Below are positions 9,073-17,500 of a stretch of 64,000 nucleotides of DNA, piece after piece; position 1 is the stretch's first letter; each line of letters begins with the position of its first letter. A program made the translations under genes and the position numbers. The DNA is taken from assembly GCF_029760955.1 (NCBI RefSeq), contig NZ_CP121682.1, positions 4,898,001 to 4,962,000 of the forward strand. The letters run 5' to 3'. The notes beneath the pieces are model-generated. The model was not told the origin of the DNA. It worked only from the letters and a program-made list of their open reading frames with translations, and searched no databases. Source of the stretch: Streptomyces cathayae (GTDB lineage Bacteria; Actinomycetota; Actinomycetes; Streptomycetales; Streptomycetaceae).

Positions 9073-9099
9073 GGCCCCCGGATCCATGATCCGAGGGCC
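9073..9099. repeat. Hairpin in the nagE2-nagF intergenic region
   Basis: GGCCCCCGGATC and GATCCGAGGGCC pair over 12 bp with one mismatch and a 3-base loop. Two smaller hairpins follow (9108-9129 and 9139-9165). The 449-bp region 8918-9366 holds no gene; these stems probably separate the divergent promoters or are remains of a lost neighbour. Confidence 0.5.
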
Positions 9100-9234
9100 C
9101 GAACGGCCGGCTCCACTGTAAGGGAGCCGCCGCATATAGCACCCTTGGCGTCGGCTGAAGGGTGCGGCCGTTTCCTCGGGCGCGCCCGGGGGTGCCGGCA
9201 GTCGTCCGCGGCGGGGTTTGGCGAGGGCCCTCCC

Positions 9235-9250
9235 GGTGGTGTAGACCAGC
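9235..9250 (+). promoter_or_regulatory. DasR operator (dre) upstream of nagF
   Basis: GGTGGTGTAGACCAGC matches the dre consensus and sits in a wider inverted repeat (CTCCCGG at 9230-9236 and CCGGGAG at 9250-9256). It lies 117 bases before the nagF start, so nagF and nagE2 should be co-regulated by DasR. Confidence 0.8.
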
Positions 9251-9366
9251 CGGGAGCGGTTCCGCCGTCGTGGCGCCCTCCTTCGGCACCGACGGCACGA
9301 CCCCTCGCAAGGATGGGCCAACTGTGGGTTACTGCGACAAAGCGGTTCGGATCAGGGAGAGCGAAC

Positions 9367-9600
9367 ATGGCCACCAAGGCTGAGAAGATCGTTGCCGGGC
9401 TCGGCGGCATCGAGAACATCGAGGAGATCGAAGGCTGCATCACCCGCCTCCGCACCGAAGTCATCGACCCCGCCAAGGTCGACGACGCCGCACTGAAGTC
9501 CGCCGGAGCCCACGGCGTCGTCAAGATGGGCAGCGCCATCCAGGTCGTCATCGGCACCGACGCCGACCCCATCGCGGCCGAGATCGAAGACATGATGTGA
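9367..9600 (+). CDS. nagF: PTS EIIB component for N-acetylglucosamine
   Basis: The 77-residue EIIB protein has the phosphocysteine site Cys24 in IEGCITRLR, with AEKIVAGLGGIENI before it and VKMGSAIQVVIGTDADPIAAEI after it. EIIB receives phosphate from EIIA and passes it to GlcNAc entering through the EIIC NagE2. ATG 9367 has GGGAGA upstream. A free-standing EIIB is the usual Streptomyces arrangement; the EIIA (Crr) is not in this window. Confidence 0.92.
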   Translation: MATKAEKIVAGLGGIENIEEIEGCITRLRTEVIDPAKVDDAALKSAGAHGVVKMGSAIQVVIGTDADPIAAEIEDMM

Positions 9601-9650
9601 CACCGGGCGAACCGGGCGAACCCGGCAACCGGGCAACCCCCGGCCCCCCA

Positions 9651-9696
9651 GGGCCCCTTCCGGACAGCGGCGAGCCCGCCACCCCGGAAGGGGCCC
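9651..9696 (+). terminator. Terminator after nagF
   Basis: GGGCCCCTTCCGG (9651-9663) and CCGGAAGGGGCCC (9684-9696) form a perfect 13-bp stem around a 20-base loop, between nagF and rph. Confidence 0.75.
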
Positions 9697-9723
9697 TTCC
9701 CGTGGGGGACTAGGCTCGACGCC

Positions 9724-10461
9724 ATGTCTCGAATCGACGGCCGCACCCCCGATCAACTCCGCCCGGTCACCATCGAACGCGGCTGGAGCAAGCACGCCGA
9801 AGGCTCCGTCCTCGTCTCCTTCGGCGACACCAAGGTCCTCTGCACCGCCTCCGTCACCGAAGGCGTCCCCCGCTGGCGCAAGGGCAGCGGCGAGGGCTGG
9901 GTCACCGCCGAGTACTCGATGCTCCCCCGCGCCACCAACACCCGCGGCGACCGCGAATCCGTCCGCGGCCGCATCGGCGGCCGCACCCACGAGATCAGCC
10001 GCCTCATCGGCCGCTCCCTGCGCGCCGTCATCGACTACAAGCAACTCGGCGAGAACACCATCGTCCTGGACTGCGACGTCCTCCAGGCCGACGGCGGCAC
10101 CCGCACGGCCGCCATCACCGGCGCCTACGTCGCCCTCGCCGACGCCATCAACTGGTCCAGGAACAACAAGCTCATCCGCGCCAGCCGCCAGCCCCTCACC
10201 GGCACCGTCAGCGCCGTCTCCGTCGGCATCGTCGACGGCGTCCCGCTCCTCGACCTCTGCTACGAGGAAGACGTACGCGCCGACACCGACATGAACGTCA
10301 TCTGCACCGGCGACGGCCGCTTCGTCGAGGTCCAGGGCACCGCCGAGGCAGCCCCCTTCGACCGCACCGAACTCAACAGCCTCCTCGACCTCGCCGTCAC
10401 CGGCTGCGCGGACCTGACCGCCGCACAGCAGGCCGCACTCGACAGCGTCCTCGAAAGGTAA
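9724..10461 (+). CDS. rph: Ribonuclease PH
   Basis: The 245-residue protein is full length for RNase PH. It shows [35 protein letters not shown] near the N-terminus, the RNA-binding [42 protein letters not shown] and the C-terminal [13 protein letters not shown]. It trims tRNA 3' ends phosphorolytically. The rph, lipoprotein, rdgB order on one strand suggests shared transcription, and rph-rdgB linkage is common in bacteria. Confidence 0.96.
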   Translation: MSRIDGRTPDQLRPVTIERGWSKHAEGSVLVSFGDTKVLCTASVTEGVPRWRKGSGEGWVTAEYSMLPRATNTRGDRESVRGRIGGRTHEISRLIGRSLRAVIDYKQLGENTIVLDCDVLQADGGTRTAAITGAYVALADAINWSRNNKLIRASRQPLTGTVSAVSVGIVDGVPLLDLCYEEDVRADTDMNVICTGDGRFVEVQGTAEAAPFDRTELNSLLDLAVTGCADLTAAQQAALDSVLER

Positions 10462-10599
10462 AAGACACACCAAGGGACGTGGCCGACGCGGGCAACCACG
10501 CCGGCCACCCCCGCGTCTGAAGGAATACGGACGCACGGACGAACCCGGACGCCCGACCGGACGCACGGGCCGCCCGGCCCGACAAGGAGGAACCGTTCC

Positions 10600-10998
10600 A
10601 TGGCCGCGAGCCGCCGACGCCGCACCACAGCCGTCGCCGCCACCCTGGCGGCCGTCGCACTGACCGCCGGACTCACCACCGGCTGCAGCGCCGTCGACAA
10701 GGCACTCGACTGCGTCCGGACCGCCGACGCCATCGCCGACAGCGTCACCGAACTCCAACAGGCCGTCGAGAACGCCTCCGACGACGTCACCCGACTCGAG
10801 GAGTCCCTCGACTCCATCGAGCGCAACCTCGGCGAGATAAGCGACAAGACCGACAACGCCGACGTCGGCAAGGCCGTCGACGACCTCGAACAGGCCACCG
10901 TCAACGTCCGCACCTCCATCGAGAACGGCGACAAGACCCCCGACATCAGCCCCGTCACCGACGCCGCCGGCGAACTGACGAAGGTCTGCACCCCGTAG
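10600..10998 (+). CDS. Predicted lipoprotein of the rph-rdgB cluster
   Basis: The 132-residue protein has a twin-basic N-terminus (SRRRRTT), a hydrophobic stretch and a lipobox LTTGC with Cys29 as the lipidation site. The mature part is acidic and mostly helical (about residues 45-110), rich in Asp and heptad-like (VTELQQAVENASDDVTRLEESLDSIERNL), so a coiled coil is likely. A second cysteine pair may form from Cys38 and Cys130. No named family is recognised. AAGGAGG precedes the ATG. Confidence 0.8.
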   Translation: MAASRRRRTTAVAATLAAVALTAGLTTGCSAVDKALDCVRTADAIADSVTELQQAVENASDDVTRLEESLDSIERNLGEISDKTDNADVGKAVDDLEQATVNVRTSIENGDKTPDISPVTDAAGELTKVCTP

Positions 10999-11047
10999 CG
11001 CGAGGGGGCGAGCGGCCGACGGCACAGGGCCCGGAATACTGGGCCCC

Positions 11048-11650
11048 ATGACCCGCCTGATCCTCGCCACCCGCAACACCGGAAAGATCACCGAGCTCCG
11101 GTCGATCCTCGCCGACGCCGGACTGCCCCACGAACTCGTCGGCGCCGACGCCTACCCCGACGTCCCCGACGTCAAGGAAACCGGCACCACCTTCGCCGAC
11201 AACGCCCTCCTCAAGGCCCACGCCCTCGCCCAGGCCACCGGCCACCCCGCCGTCGCCGACGACTCCGGCCTCTGCGTCGACGTCCTGGGCGGCGCCCCCG
11301 GCATCTTCTCCGCCCGCTGGGCCGGCCGGCACGGCGACGACCAGGCCAACCTCGACCTGCTCCTCGCCCAGCTCTCCGACATCCCCGACGACCACCGCGG
11401 CGCCCACTTCGCCTGCGCCGCCGCCCTCGCCCTCCCGGACGGCACGGAGAGGGTGGTCGAAGGCCGACTGAGGGGCACCCTGCGCCACACCCCCGCCGGC
11501 ACCGGCGGCTTCGGCTACGACCCGATCCTCCAGCCCGACGACGAAACCCGCACCTGCGCGGAGCTCTCCGCCGCCGAAAAAAACGCCATCAGCCACCGCG
11601 GCAAGGCCTTCCGAGCCCTGGTACCGGCGGTGCGTGAGCTGTTGGGCTGA
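11048..11650 (+). CDS. rdgB: XTP/dITP diphosphatase
   Basis: The 200-residue protein is a RdgB/HAM1 pyrophosphatase. It opens LILATRNTGKITELRSIL, has ETGTTFADNALLKAHALAQATGHPAVADDSGLCVDVLGGAPGIFSARWAG containing the catalytic DDSGL, and ends with TGGFGYDPIL and SHRGKAFRAL. It removes inosine and xanthosine triphosphates from the nucleotide pool. It is the last gene of the rph cluster. Confidence 0.96.
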   Translation: MTRLILATRNTGKITELRSILADAGLPHELVGADAYPDVPDVKETGTTFADNALLKAHALAQATGHPAVADDSGLCVDVLGGAPGIFSARWAGRHGDDQANLDLLLAQLSDIPDDHRGAHFACAAALALPDGTERVVEGRLRGTLRHTPAGTGGFGYDPILQPDDETRTCAELSAAEKNAISHRGKAFRALVPAVRELLG

Positions 11651-11702
11651 GCCCGCATGGCGACGGCCTGCGCATCATCCTTCGATTCGCAGGCCGTTAG
11701 TG

Positions 11703-11786
11703 TGCGGCGGAAGGGATTCGAACCCTCAAGCCCGATCAAGGGCCACAGATCCTAAGTCTGCTGCGTCGCCGTTGCGCCACCGCCGC
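11703..11786 (-). tRNA. tRNA-Leu, anticodon UAG
   Basis: Read on the minus strand, GCGGCGG (5' end at 11786) pairs with CCGCCGC to make the acceptor stem, followed by discriminator A. The D arm starts TGGCGCAAC, the anticodon stem is GCAGA/TCTGT with loop CTTAGGA (anticodon TAG), the long variable arm GCCC...GGGC is class II, and the T loop is GGGTTCGAATCCC. CCA is not encoded. The gene is 84 nt. The stop codon of the upstream HNH gene lies inside it. Confidence 0.96.
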
Positions 11787-12459
11787 TGGCGCCTGTCATG
11801 GTACCGGGAGTCGTGCGTTGCCTTGTGCCTCCCCTGCACCACGTGCTGGTGATCGCGTGGCAGTTGGGACACAGCAACCGCAAGTTCTCCCGCCGGTCGT
11901 CCCGCCAGTCCCCGTTGATGTGATCGACCTCCAGGGTCATGGGTCTGCCCAGCCATTCGGGACCGACTCCGCAGCGGGCGCATTCCTCGGCCACTCCGAC
12001 ACTGATAAGCGCCCGGCGCAGGCGCTTGGTCGCTCTCCGAGTGGTACTGCCGTGCTTCACCAGCACCTCTTCAGGGTTCTTGGCGTTCGTACCGAGTTTT
12101 CCTCGGTGGTGGGCCTGCCCAAGGAAATGCGACGTCGAGATGCGGTGCTCGGCGATCCACATACGCAACTGCGCGCGTTGTGCGCCGTTGTCAGGGCGGT
12201 TCAGGCGACGCAGCACCCCTGCTAGGGAGATCGACTCGGTGACTGCCGCTCGTAGCTCGTCCTCCGTGGGGCGAGAGCGCCTGCCGCAGGGGCGAAAGTG
12301 CGAGATGTCGATGCCGAAGTGAACGAACCGTCTCGACAGGTACCGGCGGAGGTTCCCGTATGGCCGGGCACCCAGGAAAGCGATGACCTCATCGATGTCG
12401 GTGCACCTCTCGGCTGCCTCGGCCAGCCGTCCGGAGGTGTACCGCATGCTGCTGGTCAC
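11752..12459 (-). CDS. HNH endonuclease, downstream copy, running into the tRNA gene
   Basis: The 235-residue protein has a Cys-rich C-terminal HNH domain: CARCGVGPEWLGRP, then LEVDHINGDWRDDRRENLRLLCPNCHAI (about residues 160-215). The N-terminal part has two modules ending GIDISHF and RISTSHF, resembling small helix-turn-helix repeats for DNA contact. The last 35 bases overlap tRNA-Leu, and the TAG stop is the tRNA anticodon triplet. Its ATG overlaps the stop of the upstream paralog by 4 bp, so the two are translationally coupled. Target and role are unknown; a homing-type or defence nuclease is possible. Confidence 0.82.
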   Translation of the reverse strand: MTSSMRYTSGRLAEAAERCTDIDEVIAFLGARPYGNLRRYLSRRFVHFGIDISHFRPCGRRSRPTEDELRAAVTESISLAGVLRRLNRPDNGAQRAQLRMWIAEHRISTSHFLGQAHHRGKLGTNAKNPEEVLVKHGSTTRRATKRLRRALISVGVAEECARCGVGPEWLGRPMTLEVDHINGDWRDDRRENLRLLCPNCHAITSTWCRGGTRQRTTPGTMTGASGGGATATQQT

Positions 12460-13106
12460 GAGTCATGCCTCTTGCCTCGACCGCGGTAAGTGTCAGTCGT
12501 CGAATGGCAGTTGGGACAGAGCAGCCGAAGGTTCTCGATCCGGTTGTTCCGCCAGTTGCCGTCGACGTGATCGACCTCGAGTGGCAGCGGCTCTCCGAGC
12601 CACACCGGCTCGATTCCGCAGAGCGCGCAGCGCTCGTCCAGGCCGAGTTCGCGAATCGCCCTCTTGAGGCGACTGCTCGGAATGCGCCTGGCGTGATCCG
12701 ACGTGTCCTCGACGAGGATCTCCGCAGCGGTCCGGCGGCGCTGGTTGTACCTCTGCCGCTCGGTGCGGACCACTGGCGTGAAGTGCGAGGTGTCGATGCC
12801 GTACGCCTTGATGCGGCGGCTGATGTGCGCGTGATGACCCCCGACGACTTCGATCCCGAGGCGGCGCAGCACCTCGTACATGCTGGTCGACGTGGAGACC
12901 GCCGCTTGCAGAACGTCCCTGGTCCATCGCACTCCATCGGGCTCGAAATGTGAAACGTCCACGCCCAGTTTCTTCATCCGCCCTCGGATGTACGCCCGCG
13001 TCGAACTCCTCGGATCCACCTCCAGCCGCATCAACGCCTCCGACAACGTCCGCGCCCCCCGAGCTGCCTCCTCCAGGCGCTCCTTGGTGTATGCACTGGC
13101 CCTCAT
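12456..13106 (-). CDS. HNH endonuclease, upstream copy
   Basis: The 216-residue protein is a paralog of the next gene: it has the same two N-terminal modules (ending GVDVSHF and GIDTSHF) and a C-terminal CALCGIEPVWLGEP plus LEVDHVDGNWRNNRIENLRLLCPNCHST. The four CxxC cysteines should bind structural zinc and DH...N...H form the catalytic betabeta-alpha metal site. ATG 13106 has GGAGGGG five bases upstream; an in-frame start at 13130 is less likely. The pair probably arose by tandem duplication. Confidence 0.82.
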   Translation of the reverse strand: MRASAYTKERLEEAARGARTLSEALMRLEVDPRSSTRAYIRGRMKKLGVDVSHFEPDGVRWTRDVLQAAVSTSTSMYEVLRRLGIEVVGGHHAHISRRIKAYGIDTSHFTPVVRTERQRYNQRRRTAAEILVEDTSDHARRIPSSRLKRAIRELGLDERCALCGIEPVWLGEPLPLEVDHVDGNWRNNRIENLRLLCPNCHSTTDTYRGRGKRHDS

Positions 13107-13191
13107 CGGTTCCCCTCCGATCCCGGCCACCCGTTCGTGGCCTCGTACGGAGTAACGAACCGTTTATCGGACGGTCACGCGTGGAACGCGC

Positions 13192-13224
13192 GACGGCTCG
13201 TACCGGGAGTCGGTACGAGCCGTC
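13192..13224. terminator. Terminator downstream of bcp
   Basis: GACGGCTCGTACC (13192-13204) and GGTACGAGCCGTC (13212-13224) form a perfect 13-bp stem with a 7-base loop, 17 bases past the bcp stop. It also separates bcp transcription from the HNH pair. Confidence 0.75.
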
Positions 13225-13240
13225 GTCGGGGTTCTCAGGG

Positions 13241-13708
13241 TCAGATCGCCAGGTCCTTGATGATCTTGGCGACGTGGCCCGTGGCCTTGACGTTGTAGAG
13301 GGCGCGTTCGACCTTGCCGTCCTCGTCGACGACGATCGTGGAGCGGATGACGCCGACGACCGTCTTGCCGTAGAGCTTCTTCTCGCCGTAGGCGCCGTAC
13401 GCCTCCAGGACCTGCTTGTCGGGGTCGGCGAGGAGGGTGACCTTCAGGGACTCCTTCTCGCGGAACTTGGCGAGCTTCTCCGGCTTGTCGGGCGAGACGC
13501 CGATGACGTCGTAGCCCGCGCCGGCCAGCAGTTCCAGGTTGTCGGTGAAGTCGCAGGCCTGCTTGGTGCAGCCGGGGGTGAGCGCGGCCGGGTAGAAGTA
13601 GACGATGACCTTGCGGCCCTTGTGGTCGGCCAGGGACACCTCGTTGCCGTCGGCGTCGGGCAGGGTGAAGGCGGGGGCGTCGTCCCCGGGCTGGAGGCGT
13701 TCGCTCAT
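13241..13708 (-). CDS. bcp: Thioredoxin-dependent thiol peroxidase (Bcp/PrxQ)
   Basis: The 155-residue peroxiredoxin has the peroxidatic Cys47 in AALTPGCTKQACDF with a second cysteine, Cys52, five residues on, the layout of the alpha2-helix-linked PrxQ class. FTLPDADGNEVSLADHKGRKVIVYFYP precedes it, and VRSTIVVDEDGKV-type sequence lies near the C-terminus. It reduces hydrogen peroxide and organic peroxides using thioredoxin. It diverges from the DUF3618 gene. Confidence 0.95.
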   Translation of the reverse strand: MSERLQPGDDAPAFTLPDADGNEVSLADHKGRKVIVYFYPAALTPGCTKQACDFTDNLELLAGAGYDVIGVSPDKPEKLAKFREKESLKVTLLADPDKQVLEAYGAYGEKKLYGKTVVGVIRSTIVVDEDGKVERALYNVKATGHVAKIIKDLAI

Positions 13709-13853
13709 CGGTCTGGTCTCCTCTTACGTGCGCGCTGGGTGGATCAGGTACCGGGTTCGAGGGTATCCGGGTGCCCTGACGGTGCGGCGCGGCGTGAAGC
13801 TGACAGACTGTCCGGCACAGGTACGGGTTTCAGCGGATTTCGGAGGCGACACG

Positions 13854-14183
13854 GTGGCGGACACGGCGGACACCAGAACCCCGGCGCAGATCGAGGCGGA
13901 CATCAGCCGCCGTCGCGCGGTGCTGGCCGAGACCCTCGACGAGATCGGTGTGCGGGTGCACCCGAAGACGATCGTCGGGGACGCGAAGGCCAGGGTCGCC
14001 TCCAACATCGACCACACGCTCGGCAGGGCGTACGTCGGGGTCAATCGTGCGGTGAGCGACGTGAAGGCGCAGTTCGTGGACGCGGACGGGGCGCCGCGGC
14101 TGGAGCGGGTGGTGCCGGTGGCGCTGCTGGTGGTGGGCGTCGTGGGGCTGCTGACCCTGGGGACGCGTCGGCGCAGGCGCTGA
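13854..14183 (+). CDS. DUF3618 family membrane protein
   Basis: The 109-residue product opens RTPAQIEADISRRRAVLAETLDEIGVRVHPKTIVGDAKARV, the DUF3618 signature, and ends with one membrane helix (VVPVALLVVGVVGLLTL) plus a basic RRRRR tail, so it is probably anchored with the N-terminus in the cytoplasm. GTG 13854 has GGAGG seven bases upstream. Family function is unknown. The same position between bcp and groES-like genes is seen in other Streptomyces. Confidence 0.85.
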   Translation: MADTADTRTPAQIEADISRRRAVLAETLDEIGVRVHPKTIVGDAKARVASNIDHTLGRAYVGVNRAVSDVKAQFVDADGAPRLERVVPVALLVVGVVGLLTLGTRRRRR

Positions 14184-14238
14184 CCCGGTCCGCGACCCGC
14201 GGGCGTGCGTCCGTGGTGAGGGCAGGTAGGTTTCAGGT

Positions 14239-14595
14239 GTGAGCGCCAAGAGAAACGAGCACGACCCCCGGCACGACAAGCTGCCCATCCGGATGCTGCA
14301 CGACCGCGTACTCGTGCGGCAGGACGCGAGCGAGGGTGAGCGGCGTTCCGGGGGCGGCATCCTGATTCCCGCGACGGCGGCGGTCGGCCGCCGGCTGGCG
14401 TGGGCCGAGGTCGTCGCGGTGGGGCAGAACGTGCGGACGGTGGAGCCGGGTGACCGGGTGCTGTTCGATCCGGAGGACCGCGCAGAGGTCGAGGTGCGGG
14501 GCACCGCCTATGTGCTGATGCGGGAGCGTGATCTGCACGCCGTGGCCGCGGACCGGTTCGAGGGTTCGGAGGATTCGACGGGCTTGTACCTGTAG
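14239..14595 (+). CDS. GroES-like co-chaperone (second copy type)
   Basis: The 118-residue protein has the GroES core: LPIRMLHDRVLVRQDASEGERRSGGGILIP, then AEVVAVGQNVRTVEPGDRVLFDPED. It carries extra N-terminal and C-terminal segments (DRFEGSEDSTGLYL) and no groEL gene follows it, unlike the main groES-groEL1 operon of Streptomyces. The mobile loop region (SEGERRSGGGILIP) is recognisable but modified. It may be a specialised cochaperonin. Start is GTG 14239. Confidence 0.85.
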   Translation: MSAKRNEHDPRHDKLPIRMLHDRVLVRQDASEGERRSGGGILIPATAAVGRRLAWAEVVAVGQNVRTVEPGDRVLFDPEDRAEVEVRGTAYVLMRERDLHAVAADRFEGSEDSTGLYL

Positions 14596-14600
14596 ATCTG

Positions 14601-14652
14601 GGACGAGGAAGGGCTGGTGACCGTCGTCACCAGCCCTTTTCTTCCTCGTCTC
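14601..14652 (+). terminator. Strong terminator with T-tract after the GroES-like gene
   Basis: AAGGGCTGGTGAC (14609-14621) pairs exactly with GTCACCAGCCCTT (14626-14638) over a 4-base loop and is followed by TTTTC. An outer GACGAGG/CCTCGTC pairing extends it. It also serves the convergent penicillin-binding protein gene. Confidence 0.85.
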
Positions 14653-14736
14653 GCCCAGTGGTGGTCGTGGTCGCGGTGGTGGGGCTGAAGGTGGCCTCGG
14701 GGCGCGGAGCCCGGTCGCCTGCTCCCTCCCGGTCGC

Positions 14737-17181
14737 TCAGGGTCTGCGGGGGCTCTGCTGGAGGTGGCCGGTGAGGCCGCCCCGGTTGCCCGGGTCGCCC
14801 GGGTCGCCTCTGCCGGTGTCCGCGCCGGTTCCGGAGGGTCCGCCCGGCCTGCCTGTCCCGCCCGTGCCGTTGGCTCCGTCGGTGCCGCCGTCGGTGGCGC
14901 CTGCGGGGGTGCTGTCCGAGGTGCCGCCGCCGGTGGGGATGTCGCCGGTGGTGCCCTCGTCGGTCCGGCCCCGGGGTCCGCCCTCGGTGCCGTCCTCGCC
15001 GTTCTCGTCCTGCTCCCGGTTCCGGTCGACGTTCTCGTCCGTGCCGGGCGTGTCGGACGTGCCGTCGTCCGGGCCGCCCGAGGAGGGGGCGGCGCTCGCG
15101 GTGGGCGGTGCGGTGCGCTCGGCGCCGCGCTGGAGCCGGAGGTCGAAGTCGCTGACGGGTTCGCCCTTCAGCGCCTCCCGGGTGAACTGGGCCCAGATCT
15201 CGGCGGGAGGGCCGCCGCCGTTGATGCGGGGCAGGCCCAGGGCGCCGTACAGCTCCTTCTGTGCGGCGGTGACGGGGTCCTGGCCCATGACGGAGACGAC
15301 GGTGACCAGTTCGGGTGTGTAGCCGGCGAACCAGGCGGCCCTGTCCTCCTCGGCGGTGCCGGTCTTGCCGGCGGCGGGGCGGCCGGCGCCCTGGGCGGCG
15401 GAGGCGGTGCCGTTCTGGACGACGCCGCGCAGGACGGCGGTGGTGGTGTCGGCGGCTTCGCGGCTCACGGCCTGGCGGGTCTTCCGCTCGGGCAGCGGCA
15501 CCGTCCTGTTCCCGTCCTTGGTGATCTTCTCGATCAGCGTGTAGGCGCCGTGTTCGCCGTGGTTGGCGAGGGTCGCGTACGCCACGGCCATGTCCAGGGC
15601 GCTGGCGGTGGCCACTCCGAGGGCGATGGAGGGGGAGGGGGTCAGTTCGGGGGTGGTGGCGGGGATGCCGAGGTCGATGGCGGTCTGCTGGACCCTGTCG
15701 GAGCCGACGTCGACCGCCATCTGGGCGTAGACGGCGTTGACGGACTTGTCGGTGGCCTCGCGGACGGTGATGTGGCCGTAGGAGCGGTCGTCCTCGTTGG
15801 CCGGGGCGTAGCGTTCGCCGGGCCAGCCCTGGACGGTGCGTTCGTTGGTGCCGTCGTAGACGGTGTTCGGGGTGATGGGCTGTCCGCTCTGGGTGGTGGC
15901 CCTGTTCTCGACGGCGGAGGCGAACACGAACGGTTTGAAGGCGGAGCCGACCTGGTAGTCCCTGCGGGTGGCGTTGGGGGTGTACTGCTTGACGTAGTCG
16001 ATGCCGTTGTACATCGCCACGACCTTGCCGGAGCGGGGGTCGATGGCGGCGCCGCCCGCGCGGACGTAGGTGTCGACTTTTCGGTTCTCCGGGTCGAGCC
16101 GGTCGATCAGGTTGTCGTTGACGGCGTCGACGAAGGCGTCCTGCTTGTCCTTGTGCAGGGTGGTGGTGATGCGGTGGCCGCCGACGTCGAGTTCCTCCTC
16201 GTCGAGGATCTTGTTCCGGATCAGGTGGTCCTTCACGGTGCGCACGATGTAGCCGCGCTGGCCGGACATGCCGGTGGAGGTGGTGGTCTCCTTCGGCTCG
16301 GGGAACTTCAGGCCGGGGCGCTCCGCCTCGCTCAGCCAGCCCTGCTGGACCATGCCGTCCAGGACGTAGTTCCAGCGGGACTCGACGGCGGGCCGGTTCT
16401 CCGGGTGGGCGATGACGTCGTACTGGCTGGGGGCGTTGACGAGGGCGGCGAGGTAGGCGGCGCGGGGGGCGTCGAGGTCCTGTGCGTCGATGCCGTAGTA
16501 GGCCTGGGCGGCGGCCTGGATGCCGTAGGCGTTGCGCCCGAAGTAACTGGTGTTGAGGTAGCCCTCGAGGATCTCGTCCTTGCTCTGTTCGCGTTCCAGC
16601 TTGATGGCGATGAAGAACTCCTTCACCTTGCGGGTGACGGTCTGCTCCTGGCGCAGGTAGTAGTTCTTCACGTACTGCTGGGTGATGGTCGAGCCGGACT
16701 GTTTGCCCTTGCCGGTGGCGGTGTTCCAGGCGGCGCGGATCATCGCCTGGGGGTCGACGGCGGACTCGGTGTAGAAGTCGCGGTCCTCGGCGGCGAGGAC
16801 GGCGTGCTGGGCTTCTTCGGAGATCCGGTCGAGGCGGACGCTCTCCCGGTTGACCTCGCCGTCGCGGGCGAGGACGGATCCATCGGCGTACAGGTAGACG
16901 TTGGCCTGCTGGGTGGCGAGGGCGTTGGCGGACGGGATGTGCACCAGGCTGTAGCCGAGGAAGAACGCGCCGACGAGAAGGAGGGCGGCGACGAGGAAGC
17001 CGCCGAGCACCATCCGCCAGGTGGGGACGTAACGGCGCCATCCGGTGCGCGTCCGCTTGCCCCCGGCTCCGGTCCGGCTCCCGGTTCCGGTTCCGGTTCC
17101 GCGCTGCGGGGTACCGGTGGTCCGCGGTTCCCGTGGTGCCCAGCCCTGGCCGTGCTGCTGTGGCTGCGGCTCGTCGCTCAT
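14737..17181 (-). CDS. Class A penicillin-binding protein (transglycosylase/transpeptidase)
   Basis: The 814-residue protein has a Pro/Gly-rich cytoplasmic tail, one membrane helix (about residues 56-80), a transglycosylase domain with the catalytic EDRDFY and the motif TITQQYVKNYYL, and a penicillin-binding transpeptidase domain with SAFKPF (SxxK), DKSVNAV (SxN) and KTGTA. It polymerises and crosslinks peptidoglycan outside the membrane. A low-complexity Gly/Thr/Asp-rich C-terminal tail of about 110 residues follows. ATG 17181 has AGGAGG nine bases upstream, so the extra 35 residues of a longer open frame are excluded. Confidence 0.93.
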   Translation of the reverse strand: MSDEPQPQQHGQGWAPREPRTTGTPQRGTGTGTGSRTGAGGKRTRTGWRRYVPTWRMVLGGFLVAALLLVGAFFLGYSLVHIPSANALATQQANVYLYADGSVLARDGEVNRESVRLDRISEEAQHAVLAAEDRDFYTESAVDPQAMIRAAWNTATGKGKQSGSTITQQYVKNYYLRQEQTVTRKVKEFFIAIKLEREQSKDEILEGYLNTSYFGRNAYGIQAAAQAYYGIDAQDLDAPRAAYLAALVNAPSQYDVIAHPENRPAVESRWNYVLDGMVQQGWLSEAERPGLKFPEPKETTTSTGMSGQRGYIVRTVKDHLIRNKILDEEELDVGGHRITTTLHKDKQDAFVDAVNDNLIDRLDPENRKVDTYVRAGGAAIDPRSGKVVAMYNGIDYVKQYTPNATRRDYQVGSAFKPFVFASAVENRATTQSGQPITPNTVYDGTNERTVQGWPGERYAPANEDDRSYGHITVREATDKSVNAVYAQMAVDVGSDRVQQTAIDLGIPATTPELTPSPSIALGVATASALDMAVAYATLANHGEHGAYTLIEKITKDGNRTVPLPERKTRQAVSREAADTTTAVLRGVVQNGTASAAQGAGRPAAGKTGTAEEDRAAWFAGYTPELVTVVSVMGQDPVTAAQKELYGALGLPRINGGGPPAEIWAQFTREALKGEPVSDFDLRLQRGAERTAPPTASAAPSSGGPDDGTSDTPGTDENVDRNREQDENGEDGTEGGPRGRTDEGTTGDIPTGGGTSDSTPAGATDGGTDGANGTGGTGRPGGPSGTGADTGRGDPGDPGNRGGLTGHLQQSPRRP

Positions 17182-17500
17182 GTCGAGTACGGCCTCCTGT
17201 TTCACCGTGTTCGTCGCGGTATGCGTGATGGGTTCACGTTCGCGTCGTGTGTTGCTCTTCGTTCCTCTTATAGAGGACTGTCGCATCCGGCGCTCAGTTC
17301 CCTGCCGACGGCGCGTCCGGGCCGCGCATGCGGCTTCTCACACGTATGGCCCTCGATGTGCGGGGTACGGCCGCGGGCGGCCGGTTGCGGTGCGGGGGCC
17401 GTCGCCCGCGAGGTCGCCGGAAAACACCTGGCAGGGCGTCAGGCGCGGGCAGTACGATCCTGCGCTTCGGCGCCGGACGCGAAGAGGTCGGGAGACGGTG

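Noticed and set aside
11703..13106. tRNA-Leu as an integrative element attachment site with the HNH genes as cargo
   Set aside because: No integrase gene or second copy of the tRNA 3' end was found within the window.
13854..14242. Plus-strand open frame joining the DUF3618 gene to an upstream extension
   Set aside because: GTG 13854 has a strong GGAGG site; upstream translation overlaps bcp on the other strand and lacks a start signal.
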